Below, in pieces: positions 1 to 7,348 of a stretch of DNA of 16,029 nucleotides. The stretch's first letter is position 1; each line of letters begins with the position of its first letter. The notes beneath the pieces are model-generated. The model saw only the letters and a program-made list of their open reading frames with translations, had not been told where the DNA came from and did no database searches. The position numbers were made by a program, and so were the translations under genes. The stretch covers positions 1 through 16,029 of the forward strand of contig CAIJWY010000132.1 of NCBI GenBank assembly GCA_903824455.1. The letters run 5' to 3'. The stretch comes from an uncultured Micrococcales bacterium (GTDB taxonomy: Bacteria > Actinomycetota > Actinomycetes > Actinomycetales > Microbacteriaceae).

Positions 1-638
1 AGACGTTCGTCTCCCTGAAGTTTTTTATCAATCAGCCACTGCACCTGACCGGTGCTGGAAGCCATAACTTCAATCTTTTCCACGCTCTGGTAGTTCTTGT
101 GATGGAACTCCATTTCTTGGATATCTTCAGTGGCGAGGGGCAGAGTCTTGGTGCGAACAACCTCGTGGCTGCGTTCGCGGTATGGGCCAACGAAGCCTTG
201 CTCGTCAACATGCAGCTGAATACGGGCGCGGTAACCCAGACCATTGTTCTCGTCATCACCGGGGGCAGCCTCAACCTCGATGCGCTTTTTCAAACCGGCA
301 AAACGTTCTAGGGCCTCTTCGAGAACATCGGCTTTGAGTTCACGTTGGCGGGGAAGTTTGATGTGACCAAATTCGGCACCTCCGGCACCGCCTACTCCAG
401 CTTCTTTCCAGAAGTGGGTCACCCGATCTGGTGAAGCCTTTAGAATTTCGATTGGTTCGGCCCGACAAAAACCTTTGCCAGCGTCTTCAAAGACTCGAAC
501 CTTTACCTGCTCACCTGGCAGCACGTGAGACACGAACACCACACGGCCTTCATGACGCGCCACAAAGATGCCGCCGTGCGCCACCTTTTCAATTGCCACT
601 TCAAACGAGCGGCCTACCCAAGATTCAGTCTTATTCAC
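1..638 (-). CDS. TRAM-domain class I SAM-dependent RNA methyltransferase (TrmA/RlmD-like), N-terminal part
   Basis: The minus strand is open from a GTG at 638 to the window edge (about 212 codons), so the C-terminal catalytic half is missing. An in-frame TGA lies two codons upstream of the GTG, which fixes it as the furthest possible start. Residues about 8-60 resemble a TRAM RNA-binding domain (WVGRSFEVAIEKVAHGG, then VVFVSHVLPGEQVKVRV). Residues about 85-115 correspond to the CGGCxxQH...Q..K segment of TrmA/RumA enzymes, but here they read GGAGGAEFGHIKLPRQRELK, with no cysteines. Family members methylate C5 of uridine in tRNA or rRNA in the cytoplasm; which RNA is modified cannot be told. 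The methyltransferase motifs would lie beyond the left edge. The gene is divergent from maf with a 25-bp gap. Family call fairly sure, substrate unknown. Confidence 0.8.
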   Translation of the reverse strand, partial: MNKTESWVGRSFEVAIEKVAHGGIFVARHEGRVVFVSHVLPGEQVKVRVFEDAGKGFCRAEPIEILKASPDRVTHFWKEAGVGGAGGAEFGHIKLPRQRELKADVLEEALERFAGLKKRIEVEAAPGDDENNGLGYRARIQLHVDEQGFVGPYRERSHEVVRTKTLPLATEDIQEMEFHHKNYQSVEKIEVMASSTGQVQWLIDKKLQGDER

Positions 639-663
639 CTCTCAAGTGTGCCAGAATCTAGGC
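639..663. promoter_or_regulatory. Very short divergent promoter region between methyltransferase and maf
   Basis: Only 25 bp separate two divergent GTG starts. On the plus strand CAGAAT (652-657) lies 6 nt before the maf GTG at 664. On the minus strand TAGATT (660-655) or CACACT (650-645) could serve as the -10 box. The core CAGAATCTA reads TAGATTCTG on the other strand, so the two -10 elements would overlap. No -35 boxes are convincing. The spacing suggests leaderless transcription of maf; the assignment is by eye. Confidence 0.45.
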
Positions 664-1296
664 GTGACTCGCCTCGTTCTTGCATCCACCTCTCCAGCAC
701 GGCTTTCTCTGCTTCGTGCCGGAGGCATCGAACCAATCACGATTGCACCCGGTGTGGATGAAGAGGCGGTTGCTACCAGAGCCGAATCAATGGGGCTTAT
801 CGGTTCTTCGAAAGACCTGGTGCTGCTTCTGGCTAAAGCCAAGGCAGAAGCCGTGGTCTCCCACCCTGATGCACAAAACGCCATCATCATCGGCTGCGAT
901 TCAGCTCTGGAATTCGGCGGCAAAACTCTGGGCAAGCCTCATCAACCGGAAGTTGCCAAGGCTCGCTGGAGAGAACTTCGCGGCAATGTTGGCATTCTCC
1001 ACTCCGGCCACTGGCTGATCGATAATCGAACCGGTGTCGCCATGCCTCCAGCTACCGGGAGAACATCTTCAACCAATGTGCACTTCGCCGACATCTCGGA
1101 TGACGAAATCGATTCCTACGTTGCCACCGGCGAACCACTTCAGGTTGCTGGGGCTTTCACCATCGACGGTCTCGGAGGTGCTTTCCTTTCCAAAATCGAA
1201 GGTGACACCCACACCGTGATCGGCTTATCGCTGCCTACGCTTCGTGAGCTAAGTCAGGTGCTCGGCGTTCAATATACGAGTTACTGGAACAGGTAA
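664..1296 (+). CDS. maf: Maf-family nucleotide pyrophosphatase
   Basis: A 210-residue protein of the Maf/HAM1 fold. The family hydrolyses non-canonical or modified nucleoside triphosphates (dTTP/UTP or m7GTP-type substrates) to monophosphates in the cytosol. The N-terminal STSPAR motif (residues 8-13) is the signature S/T-x-x-R loop, CDSALEFGGKTLGKP places the conserved acidic residue at D79 and lysine at K91, and GAFTIDGLGGAFLSKIEGD is the usual C-terminal motif. The frame is open further upstream to 568, but that part would overlap the divergent methyltransferase and lies before the family's conserved N-terminus, so GTG 664 is chosen. It has no Shine-Dalgarno, and CAGAAT sits 6 nt upstream, consistent with a leaderless message. 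In actinobacteria maf commonly neighbours acyl-CoA carboxylase genes, as here. Confidence 0.9.
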   Translation: MTRLVLASTSPARLSLLRAGGIEPITIAPGVDEEAVATRAESMGLIGSSKDLVLLLAKAKAEAVVSHPDAQNAIIIGCDSALEFGGKTLGKPHQPEVAKARWRELRGNVGILHSGHWLIDNRTGVAMPPATGRTSSTNVHFADISDDEIDSYVATGEPLQVAGAFTIDGLGGAFLSKIEGDTHTVIGLSLPTLRELSQVLGVQYTSYWNR

Positions 1297-1313
1297 AACC
1301 AACTACAAACGAA

Positions 1314-1326
1314 TAGGCTTGTTTTC
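1314..1326 (+). promoter_or_regulatory. Putative leaderless-type -10 for the acyl-CoA carboxylase gene
   Basis: TAGGCT at 1314-1319 is followed by 7 nt and then the ATG at 1327, with no Shine-Dalgarno. This matches the actinobacterial pattern in which transcription starts at the first base of the start codon. No good -35 is seen, so the call rests on position and the TAnnnT pattern. Confidence 0.4.
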
Positions 1327-3093
1327 ATGACAAACGCCAAGATTTCTAAGGTCCTAATTGCCAACCGTGGCGAGATTGCTGTAAGAATTGCGCGAGCTGC
1401 AAGGGATGCGGGAATCGGTTCGGTCGCGGTTTACGCCGACCAAGACCGCGATGCACTGCATGTAAAAGTTGCCGACGAGGCCTACGCGCTAAACGGCACT
1501 TCTTCCGCTGAGACCTACCTAGTCATCGACAAGATTTTGAAAATTGCCAAAGAGTCTGGCGCCAACGCCATTCACCCCGGCTACGGATTCCTAGCCGAAA
1601 ACGCTGAGTTTGCCAGGGCGGTTATCAAGGCTGGAATTATTTGGATCGGCCCAACCCCTGAAGCAATTGAGCGCCTCGGCGACAAGGTTTCGGCTCGTCA
1701 CGTTGCCGAGAAAGTTGGCGCGCCACTAGCACCTGGAACCATCAACCCGGTTGAAGGTGCCAGCGAGGTCATCGAATTCGTGAAGCAACACGGTCTTCCG
1801 GTTGCCATCAAAGCCGCATTCGGTGGCGGAGGTCGCGGCATCAAGGTTGTTTATAAAGAAGACGAGATTGCCGAACTTTTTGAGTCGGCTACTCGCGAAG
1901 CAATTGCCGCATTCGGTCGCGGCGAGTGCTTTGTTGAGAAATTCCTTGAGAAGCCTCGTCACGTTGAGACCCAGTGTCTTGCCGACCAGTATGGCAACGT
2001 CGTTGTGGTTTCCACTCGCGATTGCTCGCTTCAGCGCCGTCATCAGAAATTGGTTGAAGAAGCTCCGGCTCCTTTCCTAACCGACGACCAGGTGAAGCGC
2101 CTCTACGACTCATCGAAAGCGATCTTGAAAGAGGTTGGCTACGTTGGCGCCGGAACCTGCGAGTTCCTGGTTGCTCAAGACGGCACCATTTCGTTCCTCG
2201 AGGTAAACACGCGACTTCAGGTTGAACACCCGGTTTCCGAAGAGGTATCTGGGCTAGACCTGGTTCGCGAGCAGTTCCGCATAGCTGAGGGTGGCAAGCT
2301 CGACTACGGCGACCCGGAGGTTCGAGGACACTCATTCGAATTCCGCATCAACGGCGAAGACGCTGGCAGAAACTTTATGCCGGCACCAGGCCCAGTTCAC
2401 GTGTTCAAAGCACCCGGTGGTCCTGGTGTTCGTGTTGACACCGGTGTTGAGTCTGGCGATGTTATCTCGGGTTCCTTCGACTCGATGATTGCCAAGCTGA
2501 TTGTTACCGGCAAGAACCGCGACGAGGCTCTGGCCCGTTCACGTCGCGCTCTGGCCGAGATGGAAGTTCACGGTCTGCCAACAGTTCTTCCGTTCCACCA
2601 GAAGATTGTTAATGACCCTGCATTCATTGGCTCAAAAGGTAAATTCGGCATCTACACACGCTGGATTGAAACCGAGTTTGTGAACGATATCCCAGCCTGG
2701 AACGGCATCGGTGATGCTCCGGGCGAAGTTACTGCCAGAAACAACGTGGTGGTAGAAGTGAACGGAAAGCGTATCGAAGTTTCTCTTCCGGCGCATCTCG
2801 GTGGCAGGGCTCCATCCGCGAGCGCAGGAGCAGCACCTAAGCGCAAGAGCCATACTGCTGCCGGAACCGGCAATAGCGGTAAGGCGGTGGTTGCCGACAT
2901 GCAATCGAGTGTTGTCAAAATTGCAGTGGCAGAAGGCGACGCGGTTGAGGTTGGCCAAACCATCATCGTTCTAGAAGCGATGAAGATGGAACAGCCGATC
3001 AAGGCTCACAAGGCTGGCAAGATTTCGAACATCACAGCGGAGGTCGGAACCACCGTTCCAGCCGGCACGCACTTGATGGACATCGAAGACTAA
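1327..3093 (+). CDS. accA3: Acetyl/propionyl-CoA carboxylase alpha subunit (biotin carboxylase fused to biotin carrier)
   Basis: A 588-residue fusion typical of actinobacterial acyl-CoA carboxylase alpha chains. Residues about 7-120 are the biotin carboxylase N-domain (VLIANRGEIAVRIARAA). The ATP-grasp domain carries the glycine-rich loop GGGGRG at 166-171 and the catalytic EVNTRLQVEHP at 292-302. An Ala/Gly/Lys-rich linker follows, then a C-terminal biotinyl domain with EAMKMEQ, in which K553 is the biotinylated lysine, 35 residues from the end. The enzyme carboxylates biotin with bicarbonate and ATP and passes the carboxyl group to a separate beta (AccD) chain, making malonyl- or methylmalonyl-CoA for lipid synthesis. 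No beta or epsilon subunit is in this window, so the acyl-CoA specificity cannot be read. The ATG at 1327 starts right at the conserved domain. Confidence 0.95.
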   Translation: MTNAKISKVLIANRGEIAVRIARAARDAGIGSVAVYADQDRDALHVKVADEAYALNGTSSAETYLVIDKILKIAKESGANAIHPGYGFLAENAEFARAVIKAGIIWIGPTPEAIERLGDKVSARHVAEKVGAPLAPGTINPVEGASEVIEFVKQHGLPVAIKAAFGGGGRGIKVVYKEDEIAELFESATREAIAAFGRGECFVEKFLEKPRHVETQCLADQYGNVVVVSTRDCSLQRRHQKLVEEAPAPFLTDDQVKRLYDSSKAILKEVGYVGAGTCEFLVAQDGTISFLEVNTRLQVEHPVSEEVSGLDLVREQFRIAEGGKLDYGDPEVRGHSFEFRINGEDAGRNFMPAPGPVHVFKAPGGPGVRVDTGVESGDVISGSFDSMIAKLIVTGKNRDEALARSRRALAEMEVHGLPTVLPFHQKIVNDPAFIGSKGKFGIYTRWIETEFVNDIPAWNGIGDAPGEVTARNNVVVEVNGKRIEVSLPAHLGGRAPSASAGAAPKRKSHTAAGTGNSGKAVVADMQSSVVKIAVAEGDAVEVGQTIIVLEAMKMEQPIKAHKAGKISNITAEVGTTVPAGTHLMDIED

Positions 3094-3114
3094 ACCCAGG
3101 TCTTCAGTCTTTTC
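3085..3114 (+). terminator. Possible weak intrinsic terminator after the carboxylase gene
   Basis: GAAGAC (3085-3090) and GTCTTC (3100-3105) form a perfect 6-bp stem with a 9-nt loop that contains the stop codon. It is followed by AGTCTTTTCG, a short T-rich run. The stem is short and not GC-rich, so termination would be partial at best. Confidence 0.3.
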
Positions 3115-3123
3115 GCTCAGCCA

Positions 3124-3136
3124 TAGAATCGAACCC
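3124..3136 (+). promoter_or_regulatory. Leaderless-type -10 box for purine nucleoside phosphorylase
   Basis: TAGAAT at 3124-3129 is a good -10 hexamer lying 7 nt before the ATG at 3137, and there is no Shine-Dalgarno in between. Transcription would begin at or next to the A of the start codon. The -35 region is not recognisable. Confidence 0.55.
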
Positions 3137-3958
3137 ATGACCAATCATTTAGATGACCCGAAAGCCGACCCGTTTGAGGTTGCCAAAATTGCCGCTGACA
3201 AGTTGGCGGAACTAACCGGTGTTGCTTCCCACGACATCGCTTTGACCCTTGGTTCAGGATGGGCAAAGGCCGCTGATTTGATTGGGGAAACGGTTGCGGC
3301 CATCGATGCCACCGAGCTTCCTGGTTTCTCGGCGCCCGTGGTTGAAGGTCACGTGGCCACGATTCGTTCGATTCTTCTTCCTAGTGGGAAGCATGCTCTG
3401 GTGCTTGGGGCGCGCACTCACTTTTACGAGGGCCACGGAGTTCGTCGAGTCGTTCACGGAGTTCGCACCGCAGCCGCAGCCGGTGTGAAGGTAATGGTTT
3501 TAACAAACGGCGCCGGTGGCATCAATGAGAACTGGAAGCCTGGCACTCCGGTGCTAATCAGCGATCACATCAACTTCACTTCAGCTTCTTCGATCGAAGG
3601 TGCCAACTTCATCGATCTAACCGACGCCTACAGTCCGCGTCTTCGCGACCTAGCTCGAAGTGTTGACCCTACTTTGGACGAAGGCGTCTACATGCAATTC
3701 CGTGGACCACACTACGAGACTCCGGCCGAGGTGCAGATGGCTAAGGGTATGGGTGCCGATCTGGTTGGTATGTCAACCGCGTTGGAGACCATCGCGGCCA
3801 GGGAGCGTGGCATGGAGGTGCTCGGCTTCTCGCTGATGACAAATTTGGCGGCCGGCATTCAAGATCACCCGCTTTCCCACGTTGAGGTTTTGGAAGCAGG
3901 TCGCGAGGCTGAGCCTCGAATCAGCGCGCTGCTCGCCGAAATCATCGGCCGAATCTAA
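3137..3958 (+). CDS. punA: Purine nucleoside phosphorylase (trimeric, class II type)
   Basis: A 273-residue cytosolic enzyme that phosphorolyses (deoxy)inosine and (deoxy)guanosine to free base and (deoxy)ribose-1-phosphate. Visible family motifs are LTLGSGWA near the N-terminus (phosphate-binding), RTHFYEGHG, TNGAGG (N124), the loop RGPHYETPAE (189-198), MSTALET with E217 in the purine-binding position, and TNLAAGI with N236. The length matches low-molecular-mass trimeric PNPs such as M. tuberculosis PNP (called deoD or punA). Its TAA overlaps the ATG of the phosphomutase by one base (TAATG), implying cotranscription and coupling; the partner would use the sugar-1-phosphate product. Adenosine deaminase, encoded convergently close by, would supply inosine. 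Confidence 0.93.
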   Translation: MTNHLDDPKADPFEVAKIAADKLAELTGVASHDIALTLGSGWAKAADLIGETVAAIDATELPGFSAPVVEGHVATIRSILLPSGKHALVLGARTHFYEGHGVRRVVHGVRTAAAAGVKVMVLTNGAGGINENWKPGTPVLISDHINFTSASSIEGANFIDLTDAYSPRLRDLARSVDPTLDEGVYMQFRGPHYETPAEVQMAKGMGADLVGMSTALETIAARERGMEVLGFSLMTNLAAGIQDHPLSHVEVLEAGREAEPRISALLAEIIGRI

Positions 3959-5550
3959 TGTCGCTGCTGGAACAGGCGAATTCCTGGTTGGCGCAAGACC
4001 CCGATCCGCTAACCAGAGCCCAGCTGCAGGCAATCATCGACTCGGGTGATGAAGTTGAATTACAAAAAAGTTTCGAGCCTCGCATTGCGTTCGGAACCGC
4101 TGGTCTCAGAGGTGAGCTCGGCGCTGGTTCCGCTCGCATGAACCGTGTCTTGGTGGCTCAAACCGCCAGAGGATTGGCCGAGTACCTACTGGAGCGTGAG
4201 ACCACGCCATCCGTGGTGATTGGATTCGACGGTCGAATCAACTCGGATATTTTTGCTGAAGACAGCGCCCAGATCTTGGCTGGAGCCGGAATTCGAGTTA
4301 CGTTATTCGACACCTACGTTCCAACCCCGGTGCTCGCCCACTCGGTTAAGTTTGGCGAGTATTCGGCGGGCATTATGGTTACCGCAAGCCACAACCCAGC
4401 CAACGATAACGGTTACAAGGTTTACCTTGGGGGTGATTTTGGTGGAAGCCAAATTATTTCGCCGATTGACCGAGACATCGAAGCCAAAATACTTAAAGTG
4501 GCAGATACCCTAACTTTCGAAGAACTGCCGAAATCATCGCTTTACGTTCGCGGGGGTGAAGCTCTTCGCGAGGCCTACTTCAACTCAACTCTGAAGTTGG
4601 TGGCCAGCCACTATTTCAACAACCGCCTCAAGGTGGTTTACACGGCGATGCACGGCGTTGGCCTCGATACCCTGAATGAACTTTTCAAGCGCGCTGGGGC
4701 GGCAATCCCGGTGCCGGTGACCGAGCAGGTTCAGCCCGATGGGAAATTCCCAACCACGCCTTTTCCGAACCCGGAAGAACCAGGTGCCATGGACCTGGCA
4801 TTCGCCAAGGCTCGAGCGGTTGGCGCAGATCTGATTATTGCCACAGATCCGGATGCCGATCGACTAGCCCTAGGCATCCCGGTCAAGGGCGGATTTGCGA
4901 GATTGGCCGGCGACGAAGTTGGTTTGCTACTAGCCCATGAAATGGCGTCTAGAGCCAGCACCAAAGGAACATTCGCAAACTCGATCGTATCCTCCAGTGC
5001 TCTAAAGCGTGTTGCCGAGCAGAATGGACTTGCCTACGAACAGACCTTGACCGGTTTCAAGTGGATCATGCGGGTGCCAAACCTCAGCTTCGGTTACGAA
5101 GAGGCGCTTGGCTACTCGGTAGACCCGAGCCACACCCCAGACAAAGACGGAATTTCAGCAGCTCTGATGGCTTTATCTATTGCCGACCGACTCAGCCAAA
5201 CCGGAACTAGCCTCGAGGAACACCTCGAATCACTGAAGAAAAAGTATGGATACCGACCAACCGCCCAGGTGAGCGTGCGCGTGGAGAATCAGGCGATGGT
5301 TGCCGCGATTCTTGAGCGCCTAAGCGAATCGCCGCCAACGCAATTGCAAGGGCATTCAATTGAGGTTGAAGATCTTTCCAAACCGGCGGGCCAACTTCCG
5401 CCAACCGACGGTTTGAAGCTTCACCTAGCAAATGGTGATTGGGTTATTTTGAGACCGAGCGGAACCGAGCCTAAGTTCAAGGCATATCTGGAAACAAACG
5501 AAGAGAACCTTGAGGCTCTGAAGAGCGAAGTGCTAAAACTTCTGGTTTAG
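3958..5550 (+). CDS. pmmB: Alpha-D-phosphohexomutase family protein, likely phosphopentomutase/phosphoglucomutase (PmmB/PGM2-like)
   Basis: A 530-residue, four-domain phosphomutase. It has FGTAGLRG near the N-terminus, the phosphoserine loop TASHNP with catalytic Ser144, the metal-binding DPDADR with D297, D299 and D301, the sugar-recognition loop GYEEALGY (from G379), and the C-terminal phosphate-binding RPSGTEPKFKAY (from R499). GYEEALGY and the length fit the PGM2-type branch, whose members include phosphopentomutases, better than true phosphomannomutases. Coupling to purine nucleoside phosphorylase (1-nt overlap) supports conversion of (deoxy)ribose-1-P to the 5-phosphate, but that specificity is inferred. 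M. tuberculosis has the same pair as deoD-pmmB. Its stop codon overlaps the stop of the convergent PTS gene by 4 nt. Confidence 0.9.
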   Translation: MSLLEQANSWLAQDPDPLTRAQLQAIIDSGDEVELQKSFEPRIAFGTAGLRGELGAGSARMNRVLVAQTARGLAEYLLERETTPSVVIGFDGRINSDIFAEDSAQILAGAGIRVTLFDTYVPTPVLAHSVKFGEYSAGIMVTASHNPANDNGYKVYLGGDFGGSQIISPIDRDIEAKILKVADTLTFEELPKSSLYVRGGEALREAYFNSTLKLVASHYFNNRLKVVYTAMHGVGLDTLNELFKRAGAAIPVPVTEQVQPDGKFPTTPFPNPEEPGAMDLAFAKARAVGADLIIATDPDADRLALGIPVKGGFARLAGDEVGLLLAHEMASRASTKGTFANSIVSSSALKRVAEQNGLAYEQTLTGFKWIMRVPNLSFGYEEALGYSVDPSHTPDKDGISAALMALSIADRLSQTGTSLEEHLESLKKKYGYRPTAQVSVRVENQAMVAAILERLSESPPTQLQGHSIEVEDLSKPAGQLPPTDGLKLHLANGDWVILRPSGTEPKFKAYLETNEENLEALKSEVLKLLV

Positions 5551-5822
5551 AGCAAGACTTTTGCCAGTGCCTTAGTGATTTCATCGATGTCGATGACGTG
5601 GCGAATCGAAATAATTTTCGCAGTCAGCCCTTCAAGTAGCGGTGCCAACTCTTCTGTGGTAACTACCATGTTGGCAAGTGTTCCGAGCGAACGTGCTTCG
5701 GCAACACCAACGGCTTCAACGGTTGCCCCTTCAAAGTGCAGCGACCTAAGGGCCTTCTCAATATTGTTTTTTAGAATCACACTGGTGCCATAGCCGAGAC
5801 CACACACCGCAACGATTCGCAT
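5547..5822 (-). CDS. PTS system EIIB component (ascorbate/galactitol/lactose-like)
   Basis: A 91-residue protein beginning MRIVAVCGLGYGTS. Cys7 in the loop CGLGYGTS is the expected phosphocysteine of small EIIB domains of the lactose/ascorbate/galactitol fold. Such a protein takes phosphate from EIIA and hands it to sugar bound in the membrane EIIC. The ATG at 5822 follows the EIIA stop by 4 nt, with a GGGAGAA Shine-Dalgarno inside the end of the EIIA gene. It is the last gene of the minus-strand operon as far as visible. No EIIC lies in the window, so the substrate is unknown and a regulatory role is possible. The gene ends in a 4-bp overlap with the convergent phosphomutase. Confidence 0.82.
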   Translation of the reverse strand: MRIVAVCGLGYGTSVILKNNIEKALRSLHFEGATVEAVGVAEARSLGTLANMVVTTEELAPLLEGLTAKIISIRHVIDIDEITKALAKVLL

Positions 5823-5826
5823 TGGG

Positions 5827-6252
5827 CTATTCTCCCAGAACGCTGGCTAGCACAAGTTCGATTGGTTGGGATTCCACGGCAGTTAAGAGAACAGTTCTGA
5901 TTTGCGCATCTGCTAGCAGCGCAGCCAGGTCACCAAGTGATTCGATATGGGAGTCATGGTCGGTGGCCGCCATTGCAAAAACCGCCTTCACCATTTTGCC
6001 AGACCCGAAGTCAACCGACTTTTCAAGAACGGCCAAGGCGATTGAGTTTTTCATAACGTTGTCGCCAGGAGCAGCGTGAGCCAGAGCTATTCCGTCGGCA
6101 ATCACAATGTAAGGTCCAAGCTCTTCAACCACCTGAATCATTGCTCGAATGTATTCAGGTTTTGCATGACCGGCTTCAACCAAAAGTTCACCGGCTGCCG
6201 TTATGGCCTCGGCGAAATTATTCGCCGCAGCCCCCACCCGAATCAGGCTCAA
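5827..6252 (-). CDS. PTS system EIIA component (mannitol/fructose/ascorbate type)
   Basis: A 141-residue cytosolic EIIA of the PTS_EIIA_2 fold. The segment GPYIVIADGIALAHAAPGD holds the expected phosphorylated His59 (ALAHA) and resembles ascorbate-type UlaC proteins (APGIAMPHA-like). It would accept phosphate from HPr and pass it to the adjacent EIIB. The start is TTG at 6252, four-base overlapped (TTGA) with the TGA of adenosine deaminase, so translation is probably coupled. No ATG exists before the conserved region. Its place behind adenosine deaminase links it to nucleoside or pentose use, but no family knowledge proves that. Confident in the family, not in the substrate. Confidence 0.82.
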   Translation of the reverse strand: MSLIRVGAAANNFAEAITAAGELLVEAGHAKPEYIRAMIQVVEELGPYIVIADGIALAHAAPGDNVMKNSIALAVLEKSVDFGSGKMVKAVFAMAATDHDSHIESLGDLAALLADAQIRTVLLTAVESQPIELVLASVLGE

Positions 6253-7334
6253 CTAGCCCGAGCCTTCGCAAAACCGTCTTGGATGATCTCCATTAACTCT
6301 TCTCGAGCATCGAGTGACTGGAAACTGGCTTCAACGGCGTTCAGTTGCAACTGCTCCAAGTCATCCAGATCAAACTCGAAGTTTTCAACCAAAAGCTCCA
6401 ACTCTCGGGTTACCGAAGTGCCGCTCATTAGACGGTTATCTGGGCTAATGGTCACGCGGAAACCAAGATCGAACAAGATCGCAACCGGGTGGTCGACATA
6501 CTCTTCGCCGAGATCGGCCACGGCTCCGGTCTGCATGTTTGAACATGGGCAAAGCTCCAAGGCAATCTGTCTAAAGTGCACCCACTCGGCGGTCTCGCCA
6601 AGTTGCACGAAGTCGCGCCCGTCTTCTTCTCGCATGAGTAAGTCTTGATAAATGCGAACACCGTGACCGAGACGAAGTGCCCGACCGGAGAGAATTGCAT
6701 CACGAATGCTGTCGATGCCGTCGGCTTCCCCGGCGTGAACCGTGGTTGGGAACATTTGCTCGGCTAGGTAATCGAACGCTGCTTTGTGATTGCTGGCAGG
6801 AAAACCCGCTTCTGGTCCGGCGATGTCGAAGCCAACTACCCCATTGTCTCGGTGGCGAACCGCAAGTTCGGCGATTTCGAGAGCCCGATCGTTTTGACGC
6901 ATGGCGGTAACTAGTTGCCCGGTGCGAATGAAACCACCGGCGGCTTCAACAGCTGCGATGCCCTGTTCGATACCATCTTGAACAGCGTCAACCACCTCGT
7001 CAAGCGAAAGTCCTTGATTTAGGTGCTGCTCTGGTGCCCAGCGGATCTCGCCGTAAACCACACCATCGGCGTGCAAATCTTCAACGAATTCTCGAGCCAC
7101 CCGTTCTATTCCGTGTTTGGTTTGCATCACCGCGGTGGTGATGTCGAAAGTCTTTAGGTACTCAACCAGAGACCCCGAATTGCATGACTCCAGGAACCAC
7201 TGCTCAAGTTCTTTCGCGTTTTTCGCTGGTAATTCGAGCCCGATCTCCTCGGCCAGTTCGATGATGGTTTGCGGTCGCAAACCTCCGTCGAGGTGATCGT
7301 GCAGCGAGATCTTTGGGAGCTTATTGATATTCAT
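6249..7334 (-). CDS. add: Adenosine deaminase
   Basis: A 361-residue zinc-dependent amidohydrolase fold protein converting (deoxy)adenosine to (deoxy)inosine and ammonia in the cytosol. Near the N-terminus SLHDHLDGG gives zinc ligands H12 and H14. VHAGE provides H200 and catalytic E203, RLGHG gives H224, and TISPDNRLMSGTS gives the metal Asp D299. The residue after D299 is Asn, where mammalian ADA has a second Asp; I believe TDNRLMSGTS-like versions are normal among actinobacterial enzymes. The ATG at 7334 has an AGGA Shine-Dalgarno about 6 nt upstream and starts 14 nt after the lipoprotein stop. The 3' end overlaps the PTS EIIA start by 4 nt. With the convergent nucleoside phosphorylase it forms a purine nucleoside salvage route. 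Confidence 0.93.
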   Translation of the reverse strand: MNINKLPKISLHDHLDGGLRPQTIIELAEEIGLELPAKNAKELEQWFLESCNSGSLVEYLKTFDITTAVMQTKHGIERVAREFVEDLHADGVVYGEIRWAPEQHLNQGLSLDEVVDAVQDGIEQGIAAVEAAGGFIRTGQLVTAMRQNDRALEIAELAVRHRDNGVVGFDIAGPEAGFPASNHKAAFDYLAEQMFPTTVHAGEADGIDSIRDAILSGRALRLGHGVRIYQDLLMREEDGRDFVQLGETAEWVHFRQIALELCPCSNMQTGAVADLGEEYVDHPVAILFDLGFRVTISPDNRLMSGTSVTRELELLVENFEFDLDDLEQLQLNAVEASFQSLDAREELMEIIQDGFAKARAS

Positions 7335-7348
7335 TTATTTCCTACTCT

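Noticed and set aside
568..663. A 32-codon N-terminal extension of the maf frame from ATG 568
   Set aside because: It lies wholly or mostly inside the divergent methyltransferase gene, precedes the conserved family N-terminus, and GTG 664 has a well-placed -10 box.
1889..2335. Open frame of 148 codons antisense to the carboxylase
   Set aside because: Arg/Gly/Pro-rich low-meaning translation over conserved biotin carboxylase codons; no ribosome site seen.
6076..6648. Open frame of 190 codons on the plus strand, antisense to adenosine deaminase and EIIA
   Set aside because: Ser/Lys/Arg-rich composition typical of an antisense shadow, no domain, and both minus-strand genes are intact.
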